In this document: in pieces, positions 14,201 through 25,700 of the stretch | Layout: every line of letters starts with the position of its first letter | Numbering within the stretch: position 1 is the stretch's first letter | NCBI GenBank assembly: GCA_008973525.1 | Contig: WACJ01000124.1 | Coordinates: forward strand, 1,798,001-1,862,000 | Direction of reading: 5' to 3' | DNA length: 64,000 nucleotides | Source of the DNA: Stenopsyche tienmushanensis | Lineage: Eukaryota; Arthropoda; Insecta; Trichoptera; Stenopsychidae | The notes under the pieces: model-generated | The model's database searches: none | What the model was told of the DNA's origin: nothing | Seen by the model: only the letters and a program-made list of their open reading frames with translations | Position numbers and translations under genes: made by a program

Positions 14201-15083
14201 TTACACCTACTTCTCTAAGCGAATTTCCGAGAATATTTAAAAAGCTAAAAAATATTTTTAGTTGAGTTATGAAGGCGTTGAAAGCATTCCCCAGAAAAAG
14301 CGCAGACTTCAATTAATATTCAGCTCTTATAGCCTTATTTTCCATTTCAATCTATCTATGTAAATTTTCGGTATCCTTCGGAATAATTAAAAGTTGAAAC
14401 AGTCATTTTCAAGCCGTTAATGAAAAATGTAAATATTTTCATCGCTGCTTATTGGACAATCATTAAAATAAAATGAGAAATAAATGTAGACCTTATTCTG
14501 CAAGAATATCTACAACATTGCATAACAACGCTTCTCGAATAATTCGCCATCCATTTTCTAACAAATTATACGGCCTATTTATATAAAAGAGTATTAGCAA
14601 TAAGACTATTAAAAGATAAAATGAAAAACAACGCTCTATATAGACGATATAATTGAAGAAATACGCAGCGTTCGCAACGATTTTCTTTGAAAGCTATTAT
14701 CATCTTATTTCTTGTCCTGTTTCTGCGATTGCAATCGCCCAAAAAAGGTTATAAAGATTCGGATGATTTATTTCGACGGTCTTAAAGGAGGTATTATTTC
14801 CAGATCGACGGGCCGTGACGAAAGATTCATTTCAGCATCACATTTTCTCGGCAGATTCTATCCAATTTCGATCTCCGGCTTAAAATTGCAACCCATACGA
14901 TATGCATCTAACTGTATTATGCAGAACTTTGAAGGGATCTTACGTTTTAGGCTTTCTTTCGCCCATAAATACCATTAATCTAAACAGTCTATTGTCTGAC
15001 ATGATTTAAAAAAGGCTATTTGAATATTTTTTATTTAAATCCGAAACGAAATCATTTCAATAATATATAACTATAGTGTGTAT
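11271..15083. other. AT-rich DNA, no gene seen
   Basis: Read on both strands without finding a protein motif, terminal repeat or RNA gene. Short ORFs at 11492-11764, 12875-13108, 13660-13875 and 14712-14978 are unremarkable. Confidence 0.55.
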
Positions 15084-15120
15084 CAGTGTTGTCCAACCTT
15101 TTTACACGTGCAGACCGGTG
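15084..15120 (+). mobile_element. hAT-type terminus, truncated element
   Basis: The sequence begins CAGTGTTGTCCAACCTTTTT, the form of terminal inverted repeat found in many hAT elements. It shares GTTGTCCAACCTTTTT with the right end (reverse strand) of the intact hAT MITE at 32133-32441, so the two belong to related families. No matching opposite end or 8-bp duplication was found. Only a fragment seems to remain, possibly interrupted by the second terminus at 15180. Confidence 0.55.
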
Positions 15121-15179
15121 AAAAAAAGTAAAAAATGTTGAAAATGACATTAATTAATTTATAGCTTTACACCTTAAAG

Positions 15180-15206
15180 CAGTGTTTCTAAACCGGTGCA
15201 CCGCGG
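15180..15206 (+). mobile_element. Second hAT-type terminus, different family
   Basis: CAGTGTTTCTAAACCGGTGC followed by ACCGCGG resembles the CAGTGTTTCTCAACCGGTG ends of Charlie-like hAT elements. It starts 96 bp after the previous hAT end. The inner sequence to about 15260 is relatively A-rich with GC-rich bits. No right end is seen, so this looks like a 5' fragment, perhaps inserted into the earlier one. Confidence 0.5.
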
Positions 15207-17107
15207 TTGGTAAAAACGAAAAATTCTGCAAAACAGTAAAAACCGAAAAAGTCGTCGGCGAAATTATGAAAGTCAACGAAAGAGTTAATGTAATTTTGAA
15301 TTAGCCAAATCAATTGCGCGTATGTTAACCGTTTAACGTAGACTTTGGGTATTCTACGCCTCGCAGCCGCAGTCTGTTCAAAGTGGAGTAAATAAACAAA
15401 TTTAACTCAAAGTATGAGTATATTTGAAAACTTCGGTATTTCGGATTGATATTGCGCTATTCGAAAGACTTACCTAAAACAAAGCATTTAAACATCCATT
15501 AGACCAAATATTTTGTGTGTATATTTTAGATGACAAATTAAATGATAGCTCAAATTTATCTTGTAAATCTTATTATCCTCACCTGAGAGCTCTTACTGCA
15601 TGAATTTTGAAGTCCTGGACACCTTTGGAATTTGGCTCACCAGCTTTTGAACCACACTGTACAATTTTTCACAACGTCCATCTAAACTTAAGACTATTGA
15701 TTGATCAAGGCTGATCGATTTCGTAATCAAACAATTGCGGATTGCTTTTATATTAAACACGATTTCATACCTGAAATTAAATATTTGACACATTTTAGTT
15801 CAATTATTTGGCTGATGATATATTTTTAAAATGATATATGATGTATTTTCTTTAATCTAAGGAAAAATTGATGCTTAATGAAGCTTTTAGCTATGAAATG
15901 CTAAATGAATCACTTCCGAATATCGTATTTTACATATACATTTGAATGTTAGTCGTGACTTTAAAAAAATGATACAAAAATCGGACCTAAATCCTACATC
16001 TTAAAATAGACATCTTGATTTTCCAATCCACTATGAGTATTATTTTCGATCTGTGTTCTTGAAATCTCAATGCAATTGTTCAACATTAAACATTTCGATA
16101 ATAAGCCTAATAATCGTATTACAATATACCTAAAAACTATGACTACTTGCATCAATATTTTAGCTGCATGACAATCAGGATACAGTCTGGAACACGGATC
16201 ACATTCCGGAATGGCACAACACTCTGTTATTAAAAAAATATCACTTAACATACGCACATGCACATCCTAACCTGTGAAAATAAAATATAGCTCTGCACCG
16301 AATATTGTTGCATAGCATAAACTCGACGCCTAAACTGGACGGACAAATTGAAACGCATTTATGATAAATTATTAATATTTATAAGAAAAACTATTTTTTA
16401 AAAATCATGGGATTAAATAAGCTGCTGCGATATATTCCCAAAAATATTATTTTTCAAAATAAATCACTATCGTTTTCGTTGCATAAATATATTATTTTTT
16501 AATGAATTTCAAATTTGATAAAAATGTTTTTGGGAATATATCAAAAGAACTCATCTCAGAGAGAATCTCATGCATTCTTTCAATAGTTTTTCATAATAAT
16601 TTACATTTAGTATTAATACATTTATATTCGTACGCTCAGTTGAGCCGTCGAATTAAGCTAGGCGACAATCAGTGCGTGTTCGGTTCTTAGGTTATACGGT
16701 TTGGCTTAATCGTCAGAGGGATATATCTTAATAAATAAAGTGCAGTGTTGTTCCAGAATGCGTCCCGTATTCCAGGATCTATCCTGAACGTCATGCAGCG
16801 TCGATACTCAGGCAAGTGTTCTTAGTTTTTTTAAGTGTTTTGTACTGCGACTTATAGTAAATTGGAGGTCCTTGATGTCTATTTTAAGATGTAGGATTTA
16901 AAGCCGATAAATTATGTTTTTTTTAAAGCCACGATAAACTTTTGATTTTATTGTCACAATAGACTTTATTGTCACATAGAGTGCGGAATAAGATGTCGAT
17001 GGTTGAATACAGTAGGATGGTTTCAATGGGTATCTGATGAGCTGTGCGCCTGGTCGTGGCGGAATCTTCAAATCGTCATGCAGTCTGACCGCTGAGGAAA
17101 GATTCAT
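15207..17107. other. AT-rich DNA, no gene recognised
   Basis: Short ORFs only (66 codons minus at 15593-15793, 89 codons minus at 15994-16263), without motifs. At about 16625-16830 the composition shifts to less AT-rich, with an AATAAATAAAGTGCAG string near 16729. This could be a fragment of an LTR or another repeat, but no termini are visible. Confidence 0.4.
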
Positions 17108-17127
17108 AATCATCATCATCATCATCA
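17108..17127. repeat. (CAT)n / (ATG)n tail of the retrotransposon
   Basis: About six CAT trinucleotides on the plus strand, immediately 3' of the reverse transcriptase fragment in the minus-strand sense. Short tandem tails of this type replace poly-A in RTE-like non-LTR elements. Similar tails occur at 27335, 36708 and 47798. Confidence 0.75.
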
Positions 17128-17885
17128 GTCTGTGTTCATCCACCGTTGAACGCATGAGTCTTCATCCCTCTCGATCCTCCGCTTTCCGCATCCAGCTTTA
17201 TCCTGCTGTTCTTTCGATGTCATCAGTCTTACAGGGGTCTCCACTCCGACACTTTTCTTCCCCATCGACCGTCGTTTCTTCGATACATTTGTCTCCCACA
17301 TTGCCACTTAAGTGTGTCAATTCTTTTAGTAGCGTCTAATACGCGAGTTCTTCTTCGGATATCCTCGTTTCTGATTCTATATCATAAAGACACTCCGAGC
17401 ATAGATCTCTCTATGGCACGCTGGGAAAACTTTATTCTGTGTAAAATGCCTGATATTAGATTCCACGTCTTCGTGGGTTAACACTGGGATGATGCGTTGG
17501 TTAAATGCTGCCATCCCAGTGGTATTCGTCTGTCAATTTCTGTTGAGAAATTCTGTCGTCCTAGTTGTATTACTTGTCCCAGATAAGTGTATTCATTTTC
17601 AACCTCAATTTGTGTTCCCCCAATGGATATCGCCCCGAAGGTCTGAGATTTGTGACTATTTATCATGGCTTCGATTTTATCCATGTTCATTTTCAGACAA
17701 ATTTTACTTGACACTTCGTTTAGGTCTTAGAGCATGTCTTGAAGCTTTTCAGACAATTCGGCTATTAATACTATGTCACAATTTCTCCACTTGTGTGTTG
17801 TCAATTCTGTGTCGGCACTTTTTCCAAGATAGCAGTTTAAACACATCTTCCAAAGTGTTTATGATAAGCTTGGGAGATAGTTTAT
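17108..17885 (-). pseudogene. Non-LTR retrotransposon 3' fragment (reverse transcriptase C-terminal half)
   Basis: Reading down the minus strand from about 17885, the fragment starts LSPKLIINTLEDVFKLLSWK, the palm segment before the catalytic box. DIVLIAELSEKLQDML follows: a degraded FADDIVLIAES box that has lost its FAD portion. Then come KICLKMNMDKIEAMINS and YTYLGQVIQLGR, the thumb segment typical of arthropod endonuclease/reverse-transcriptase ORFs. Past 17478, in shifted frames, RTRVLDATKRIDTLKWQ and RRNDGRWGRKVSEWRP match the C-terminal region of the same families. The ORF ends near WMNTD at about 17128 and runs into a (TGA)n tail on the minus strand (plus-strand CAT repeats, 17108-17127), as expected for RTE-like elements. 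It carries stops, frameshifts and a damaged YADD-type box, and is 5'-truncated. It is therefore a dead copy. The clade assignment is tentative. Confidence 0.88.
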
Positions 17886-19317
17886 AATTATATCTTATTA
17901 GATATTATATATTAGTTGAATGCAAAAGTGTTTTTATTAGCATCATAAAATATGTCAATATTTTGCATACATTCAAATCAATGTGTTGAATATGATGTTT
18001 TTACATATTTAAAGTATATTATTTTGCAATATGTTCAATATCAATTAAGTGCTATGTAAAGTGTTTCATGATGCTTTTTTCCTGATGTAACTCTTCAGAA
18101 TCGAGCATTAAAATTCTCAGCTTGAGTATACAAGTTTAGAGCTGCAGTGCAACACTTATGTTTCCCTGCGGCTCTTCCGCGTATTAAGAGCCCTAGAAAA
18201 TCCCATCCCCTAGGTAAATATGTTCAATAACAATTGGTAGGGGGTGAGATTGCGTGAGGTGGTAAGGCCGCGGTGTGAAGATGGGGTGTAGGGGTAAACC
18301 GACCGTATCTTTGCCTCTTATAAACGTGCGCTTACCTTTCTGAAAGGTAAATGTAGCGTGACGCCAGAGCGCTTTTCCTACAAACCAAAAATGCCATAAC
18401 CACATTATTTTTTTAATATTATCAAATATAACCCTGCGTAGCGGTTACAAAAGACTCCTTTGAATCAGAACAAATCTTCTTTTTTTATTTTTAAGCTTTT
18501 CTCGCAAGAAAGACTCCAAGCGTTTTTGTCCTCATAAAATATATTATCTTGCAGCCGTCTCAAAAAAACGTCGCATTGAGATTATGTAAGGACATCCTCA
18601 AAATTCGTTTATTTACATTTTTGTACTACATCATAAGCTAAGCGCTGAAAACGAATTACGCTCATTTTCTTTATATTTTTTCAACCCCCCTCTAACAAAT
18701 TATGAATGACTGGGCGATTCCTCATCTTTACAATTATCATTCACAAGATGAGTCGGAATATTCACTAATTGCATTCAGAAAATGAACCTTTAATGCGACA
18801 TATTCAAATTTTCAGCACAAATGTGCGTGTGTGAAATAGATGGCCTGCCAAATTGAATATCGACATGATCGCTTTGGTTACACGCAAATGGAACGGTTTC
18901 AGAATTCAGACGACAAATGCAGGGTTTAAACTCCTATTACATTCGATATTTTTTATTTGTCTAATGTCAATCAATGTTTTTAAATATATTTAAGCGTAAA
19001 TTAATACTTTGCGTAAAAGAGTCCTAACAAAATTGATCATTTTTGAATTTCTATTATATTTAATTATAAAAAAATACAAATTTGCATCAATTTCAATAAA
19101 ACATGAAGACCGAGTACAAAAAATTAATTTATTGTTGGATTAGAACAAATACTGTCTCTCTATACCAACTCGTATAACATCAATTTTGACGATATTTTTT
19201 TGTATTGTTATAAAAATAAAGGCTTTATTGCAGCATGCATTGAAATATTTATAATTTCCCATGAATATTGTTAATGTGTTCAAGATGAATAATAGTTCAA
19301 TAGATTAGAGCATGAGT
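17886..19317. other. Non-coding DNA, nothing recognised
   Basis: AT-rich except for a short GC-richer segment at about 18150-18400, which carries a 70-codon minus-strand frame of no known family. No termini or RNA genes were seen. Confidence 0.5.
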
Positions 19318-19780
19318 TCCCAACCTATGGGTCGCGAAGGGAATCGCGATGAATTTTCTATGGGATCGACAGCATATACAGTCAAGTAAAAAAGATATTC
19401 ACTAAAATATTCATCAGCATCAAACTAGTTGCAAACATCAGAGACTTGATCGAATAGGAAGTTTTCAGCAAGAAAGTACAGCATCAATGCAAGCATCATA
19501 TGAAGTCGCATTGGAAATTGCCAAACAAAACAAACCCCAGACAGTTGGATAAAAGCTTATCAAACCTTGTATGTTGAAGATATTGAAATTAACTATTATG
19601 GATTCTAGTGAAGTATTAAAGATGCAACGAACATCTCAGTCTTATAATACTATTCAGCGGCATATATTAGGACTATTCGAAGGCATTAAAGAGTAGATTT
19701 TGAACGAAATCAAGTTTCGCCATGATTTTTTTTAAGTTGGTGAATCAACAGACTCGTGTAGAATTCTAGTATCCAAATAG
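19318..19780 (+). pseudogene. hAT transposase remnant, ZBED/SCAND3-like
   Basis: The 5' edge, CATGAGTTCCCAACCTATGG followed by GTCGCGA, resembles hAT terminal repeats of the CAGTGGTTCCCAACCTGTGG type. From 19406 one plus-strand frame reads QRLDRIGSFQQESTASMQAS, then ASYEVALEIAKQNKP, and ends GESTDSCRILVSK with a stop at 19778-19780. These segments match the region between the BED zinc finger and the first catalytic aspartate (the DESTD motif, here GESTD) of ZBED5/SCAND3-type hAT transposases. The frame contains three in-frame stops before the last one: after QTVG, after GIKE and after FRHDFF. The BED finger and all of the RNase-H fold beyond the first aspartate are missing. The distance from the terminus to the coding part is also too short, implying an internal deletion. 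It cannot encode an active enzyme. Confidence 0.82.
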
Positions 19781-21490
19781 TAAGAGATCATTAGTTTGGT
19801 TTCAACTTGAAAATTAATACTGTTAATACGAATTTCATAACACAATGATTTGCATTTTTACTTTGATATAGCCACGTATGACATTCATGTAAAAGAAATG
19901 AGTTGACATTTGAATTTTTTTACAAATAAACTTCTCTTACATTCCCCCCATACCACTTAATTGTACAGTGCACTTTTTGTGCCATTTTCATTCGCTTCAT
20001 CCACAAACAATGGCCACAATTGAATCTCACAACAAAATTTATCATCGTGTGCATATGCGGTCAGATTTTTTACAACCAAGCTATAAAAACCAGACAAAAA
20101 CCCTTTGCGTACGATGCTGTATAAAGTTTGCTCTCGAGTACACATACTGAAGCTGAACCTTTAGTTAGAAGGTGATTACAGACCTCAAATGTTTTCATTC
20201 GAGTTAGACCGAGAGCTCTTTGAGTGATAAAATGAGATTACCCTAACTAAATCTTTCTACGTGCTTTCATTTAGATACATCGGCATGTAGAAATTTCGTC
20301 TATAAAGCGCACTTTAAACAAAAAATAAAACGGGATTGTAATAGAGTATTTACGGTCCTTTTCTAATATAATCGATTTTGCCATTATGCAAACATATTAG
20401 ATTATTCATATTTGTAAGTAAAAATACGTGTCTCTAATGCAGCCATTCAAAATACCCCAATGCAGCAATGCTCTTTCCCTATAACAATAAATATTCACAG
20501 GCATAAAAAGGTTTTGGCCCATAAGTTTTACATTATTAAAAGTTTAGGGGAAGTTTCAATATTCTCGAAGCGCATTCTGTCTGTATGCTGGGTGGAATGG
20601 GTGGGTATGTACGTATTTCCTTGACTTCGTCTATTTGTTATAATGCAACAGTAATGCCTCGAGGATTACCGGAGTAGTCAGGAGGTCTTCCAATCTTTCC
20701 ATCCCTGTTTTTTTATGAATGCTATATGAGGGCTCGGCTTTAAGAGGGCGCAAAGCAGTAAGGGGAGGTAGCAGGCGTGAACACATTAGCCGCCTTTATG
20801 CGGCAAGCCTAACTACACTCCTGAGACTTTACAAGCAAGGCCTGAACTATATGGACCGCCGATACTTAGTAGAGATTTTCGTTGCTCGATTCGCTCGGTG
20901 GTTTTTATACGTAATTTCCGCTAATATCTATTCAAATCAAGTTGTTTGGTTCCCTTTTCTAGAGACAATGTGTAGGCGATATGACCTAATAAAAATAACA
21001 AAAAGGTTTTAACATTATAATATCTCGATAGGGACCGCTATTTTATCGCGTGCTTCTTAAAATATTAACCAGAATGTACCCCCGGAGCGGATGCAAAGGC
21101 AAAGAACTGTCCAAGTGGTAAAGCACTTAATAACGCAGGGCTCCGCTCTTTGAAACATCTCTGACTAACGACGAACATACCCCCTTGAATGAAAATGCGA
21201 TCTTTTATATTATTAGATGATTAATCTCTTCGAAGTGATATCGAAAAAGAAGGCCAAAAATATGGAAATGATGACATCCAAAATATTGAATTCTCTACGA
21301 AAACATTTATTTACCCTTTCAGCTGGTAGGCCATAAAGACACGTTCAACTTTTTCAACTTTAGAACTTAAGCTCTCTCTCTCTTAACGGATTCTCTTCCA
21401 ATCCTTCTCTGGTAGGAGCAGTCTTAACAACAATTCACATAACCGGTATATTTTACTTTAAAATATTTAAGCCGAAACATTTGGTCCACG
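19781..21490. other. Non-coding DNA, nothing recognised
   Basis: A GC-richer patch at about 20580-20900 contains a 97-codon plus-strand frame (20719-21012), basic and without a recognised domain. The rest is AT-rich, with no repeats or RNA genes seen. Confidence 0.45.
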
Positions 21491-21494
21491 CAAC

Positions 21495-22115
21495 AAAATC
21501 AATGTAATCATAATAAATAATATCAGATATGCTGACGACTTATTCATATTAGCTGAAAGTTTATATAATCTTCAAAACCTCCTAGATATGAATAATGTTA
21601 CCAGGACAAGGGTTAGGTTCGACAATCAACGCCCTGCAAAACCAAATGGACGACATTTAGGAGACTTGATTCTTCTGGAGCATCTCTGCAGCTAAATGGA
21701 GTAGATGTTGAAGTGGTTGACCGGTTCAAATACCTTGGCAGCATCCTAAAAAAGGCGCTCGACCCGGATATAGAAGTAAGGTGCCAAATAGAAGTTGCAC
21801 TTGCTGCATTTAATAAAATGAAGACCTTCTTCTGTGATGACAATATGAACCTCAAACTCCGACAAAGAATAGTCAAATGTTTCATATGATCAGCTCTTCT
21901 GTATGGCTGTGAAACATGGAATCTGATGGTGAACATTATGAACCGGCTAGGAGCATTCGAAATGTGCATACACGGAAAAATGTTTCGTATGCCCTGAACC
22001 AAACATAATCACTAACACAGATGTACTTAGGAGAGCCGGAATCAAGAGAGCTACTGACAAAAATCAAAAAGAGGAAGATATAGTATCCGGGTCATGTATT
22101 GATCCAGGCTTATCT
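21495..22115 (+). pseudogene. Non-LTR retrotransposon reverse transcriptase remnant (second family)
   Basis: The plus strand reads NIRYADDLFILAESLYNLQ at about 21519, an intact YADD catalytic box of reverse transcriptase (YADD codons 21528-21539). After a frame change, the thumb region continues from about 21680 as ASLQLNGVDVEVVDRFKYLG, then LRQRIVKCFI, a stop, LLYGCETWNL and LGAFEMCIHGKMFRMP. A further frame change leads to TDVLRRAGI, LLTKIKKRKI and YPGHVL. This order matches the C-terminal half of the ORF2 proteins common in insects (YLG, LLYGCE, EMW and LGHVLR motifs). It differs clearly from the fragment at 17108-17885, so two families are present. At least two frameshifts and several stops make it dead. 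Both ends are truncated, and no tail was identified. Confidence 0.87.
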
Positions 22116-22120
22116 TAATT

Positions 22121-22215
22121 TCCTGGATCCAAAAAAGTAAATATCGAAGCAAGTAATAAAATCGTGAAGGGCCACTATGAGTGACTGGATTTGCACTAAT
22201 GTTATTTTTCAAATA
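22121..22215 (+). repeat. Diverged dispersed repeat, mate at 28946-29040
   Basis: TTTCCTGGATCCAAAAAAGT and the following 75 bp align with the sequence starting TTTCCTGGATTTGAAAAACG near 28946. Shared blocks include GTAAATAT, TAATAAA, GAGTGA and ATTTGCA. The two copies are moderately diverged. They have no coding potential and are probably pieces of an old interspersed repeat. Confidence 0.5.
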
Positions 22216-22321
22216 GTCCTATCGTTACCTAAACACATATGAAAGGTTTTGAAAAAACTACCACATGAAAAATATTTTTTCTACAAAAATCCTTGCTTAC
22301 ATCTGATAACGGTTATGATAG

Positions 22322-22694
22322 TGTAACGTTGAAGCGGGGTGCTCTCGGGGGCAGAGTCCCCGGGCAGCTTTCCACCCCCACATGCTTATCGAGATGACCG
22401 CGCTAGTGCACGAATCCGTTCTTCTATCTTGCTGGATGAATGGATGGAAATAGACGGGCGTCGAATAGAAAGACTTTCTTCTCTAAATGATAATTTATTC
22501 CACGCGAGAGAGAGAGAGATCTGGCTGCAGGAGGGACGACCTCCCGCAGCCAAGGCTAACCAACGACTCTCTCGACTCCCGCCTCCTGCGCGTCACTACC
22601 CAACCGACAACGGTGCACGCGCAAGAAGCGATCGGTCGGTATGCAGGTGCAATGTCTCCGCAGGGCCGCAAGAGATGGCGCTGTTAAAATAACA
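22322..22694 (-). mobile_element. GC-rich LTR-like block, possible solo LTR
   Basis: A sharp GC-rich island bounded by TGTAACG on the plus strand and AATAACA at the other end, giving TG...CA ends on either strand. On the minus strand it starts TGTTATTTTAACAGCGCC. It has an AATAAA at about 22500-22495, flanked by a (GA)n tract (22506-22519), and finishes CGTTACA. That layout suits a solo LTR of about 373 bp. The flanking 5-mers (GATAG and TATTG) do not match, so no target duplication supports it. The 117-codon plus-strand ORF at 22339-22692 that fills it matches nothing I know and is probably a by-product of GC richness. A 10-bp inverted repeat (CAGGTGCAAT, 22644-22653, and its complement at 22696-22705) straddles the right edge. 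Confidence 0.35.
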
Positions 22695-22705
22695 TATTGC
22701 ACCTG

Positions 22706-25700
22706 AAGAGAGATGGAAGATATCGCTGTGAACAGCACTACTACGTGGGGATGGTACACGCCAAAATATCATAAGAGGAAGATATGTAAGGATTCATCTT
22801 TCTTTTTTTATTGCAATCGTTTTCCAAGGATAGGAAAAATCATTAGAACATCTCAATATCCCAGCTCAAAGTTTCCTAGAAATAGTTCTTATTCTGTTCA
22901 TTATTATTATATTTATACTCCGATTATAATTTCATTTATATTCCTCTCATATCTTAGGGGGGGTACTCAAAAATTAATGCTATTTTTGTTGGTTGCTGCG
23001 AAATTTGATAATTCACAGCATCTATTAAATCTTTCCGAATGAGTTTTAGATATTAGAAAAATCTATTAAATTAACCTTCAATGTTGCATTTTTGGTGAAT
23101 ATTTTTCTTATTGCAATAAAACAAAATTGAAAATCTTTTATAAATCTTTAAAAAAATAATTTAGTAACTCGCGCGAAAAAATCATTTTTTATATAATTTT
23201 ACCACGAAGTTTGTTATTATCCGGAACGTAGTATAGACGTGGTATCCTTTTCATGCTAATACTGAGACTACCGCCTCAATATTAAGGCGTGTATTGCAAA
23301 TGAGATTTTCACGAAAAGGCTATATTCGTTATATTAACTGGGATTACGTATCATATGGGGGAGCGAACGGAAACCTTCCCAGGGTATAAGAAAAGTCATA
23401 ATTAATATCGTTCCTATGGTTTCATTATATTTCCTGCTATAAAATAACACCCTCTCGAATGGAAAATAGGATCAAATTACGGGCTGGATATTTTTGAAAA
23501 TCGTCGATAAATATGCGTGAATATCAAAATGAATTCATTTTATGTTGTTTTTTTTTTTATATTCGTATAGTAAATGCTATGAGTTTATTTTTGATACAGT
23601 CTGTTATTGTACGAATCAAGAAGCATTACTAAGATTTAACGTTATATCATTTTATATTTTATTTTTTTGCCCCCAGCACCAAAGATCTGGATAAAATTGA
23701 AGAGAATAAATTATCTTCGCAGAGAATATTTTTAAAGGCCAATATACGAATCCAAGCAAAATACTTAATAATGCAAAATGTTAATGTTGTATTACAAGAG
23801 CGGAAATATCATAAACCTTTACGTTATGTTCACAATTATCGTCGAATGAATGTCAAGAAGGCAAATATGGAACATATATTTCTTTAAAACTTTCCGGCTT
23901 TCCTCGACAAAGGGAATTCACAGAGATTCCCGTGTAATAGAAGAAATCTTTTCATTCTATTTATGAATATTTCATTTAAGATCTCTTATACGACTTTGCA
24001 TAATATCAATCCTTAAAGACGTAATGACATATATACAAGATTTTTTCGTGAAAAAAATAAGCCATAATGCTCCCTATTTGAAATTAGGTACGCTTAGTTT
24101 TTATTGCTGATTTATAGCTAATCTTATAAATGCTCTTGTTTTGCCTTCATATCGGTTGCTCGCGTCTGATTTCAATAGACCGGGACAGGGATGTAATTGT
24201 CTGAAAATGAAGGCAATAGTTCCAGAAGTATGTGCGTAATTGGTCACGCGTAAGGGTCCGAGGGTGGAAGAGGTCGTCCTTCTCTGAGGTTTTTGAAATT
24301 GCCCATTTTCTGTGGCTGCAATAAAATCTGGAAGGTTTTTCGGGACGATACACCCTGAGTTTTACTTTTACGAGGCTATAACCTCCTTCGCGAAAAACTC
24401 ACTTTTGTTGCGAGACACGGGCTTACAAATAAAGCACATTAGTGCTATAAGAAATGAGAAATACAATTAAAAGAGGCGAAACTTTGTGCAAAGAGTAAAC
24501 AAGATTGATGGCTCGTCTTTGTGCTGAAGAAAAGTCTTGATAACTTAACACCGGTTTCATTTGTAATGAGAATTGGTTCGAAAGTGAATTTATTCTACTA
24601 AATCACTGATCAAACACGATCTAGCAAGATGTATTATCTACTGACATTCAAACTTTTATAGACTTGTATTTTAAAAATTACGATTCATTGTTGAAAGCGC
24701 ATCTATTGGTACATTCATTACTTGCTTGCCAAACACAAAAATAATAGACTTATCTCAAAATAAACATTGAAATGTAATATCACTAGCTTACTAAAAACAA
24801 TTTTACAGCATATAATGTAAATATCTATTGTATAGTTACGGGTATATTCAAGTATAAGTATCACTATACATTAAGAGTAATTAAAGCTACCATTTTAATA
24901 TAATTTACCAGTAGTTCGAATTTTAATAATATAACTATTCATAGACCCACAGTGTTTATAATTAAATCTATGGTACACGTATGGAAAAAGTATTTTTTTT
25001 TGGATTTACATTTGATTAAATAAAACACTATCCATTTAAACTCCAGATTCCATTAAGACTGAATGTAAAACCTTAATTACATTTCAGAGTGTCGGAAGTT
25101 GCATAATAAAAAGTATTCTACTAAGAACTACATTGTAAACAATTTATTTCCCGAAAATTAATTTACATTTATATTATTAACATAATGAATAAATGTTGCT
25201 TGTTTTATTTAGCTCTATATCAAAATCAAACTATAAAATGCCATCATATACATAAGATCATAAATATGCAATTCATACATTCATCTCAGCATACAATCAT
25301 TATTGAAAACATGAAATTATATTTTTATTTGACCAAATTCTATAACTCTTAGTGGTAATATATCTCATGAATAAAGAGCCAATCATACGCATTTAAATAT
25401 AACTTTCTGTTATCTAAATTTTAAGAAGAAAATAAAAAGCACAAATATTTACATAGCTTAATGGAAACTTAAAGCAAAACACTTTTGATTGAAATCAAAA
25501 ATGCATTACTAATTTAATACATTTATTCTAAATTTTTATGCCGCAAAAATGTATCATATATGATGGCATATGGCATTTTAAATATTTACAGAGAGCTGTT
25601 TTATTCAATTTTGATCGATGAGTAAAAATATCATGTAACAAACTTTGATACAATTGGAAGTGGTGAATGTTTGTCTTGTCATTAGATCTAAGTATCGTAT

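Noticed and set aside
16625..16830. Possible LTR or retroposon fragment with AATAAATAAAG
   Set aside because: No terminal TG/CA, target duplication or second copy could be identified.
17489..17887. 132-codon plus-strand ORF
   Set aside because: It is the antisense shadow of the minus-strand reverse transcriptase fragment, which has clear motifs on the other strand.
21613..22002. 129-codon minus-strand ORF
   Set aside because: It lies antisense to the YADD-containing reverse transcriptase relic and has no motif of its own.
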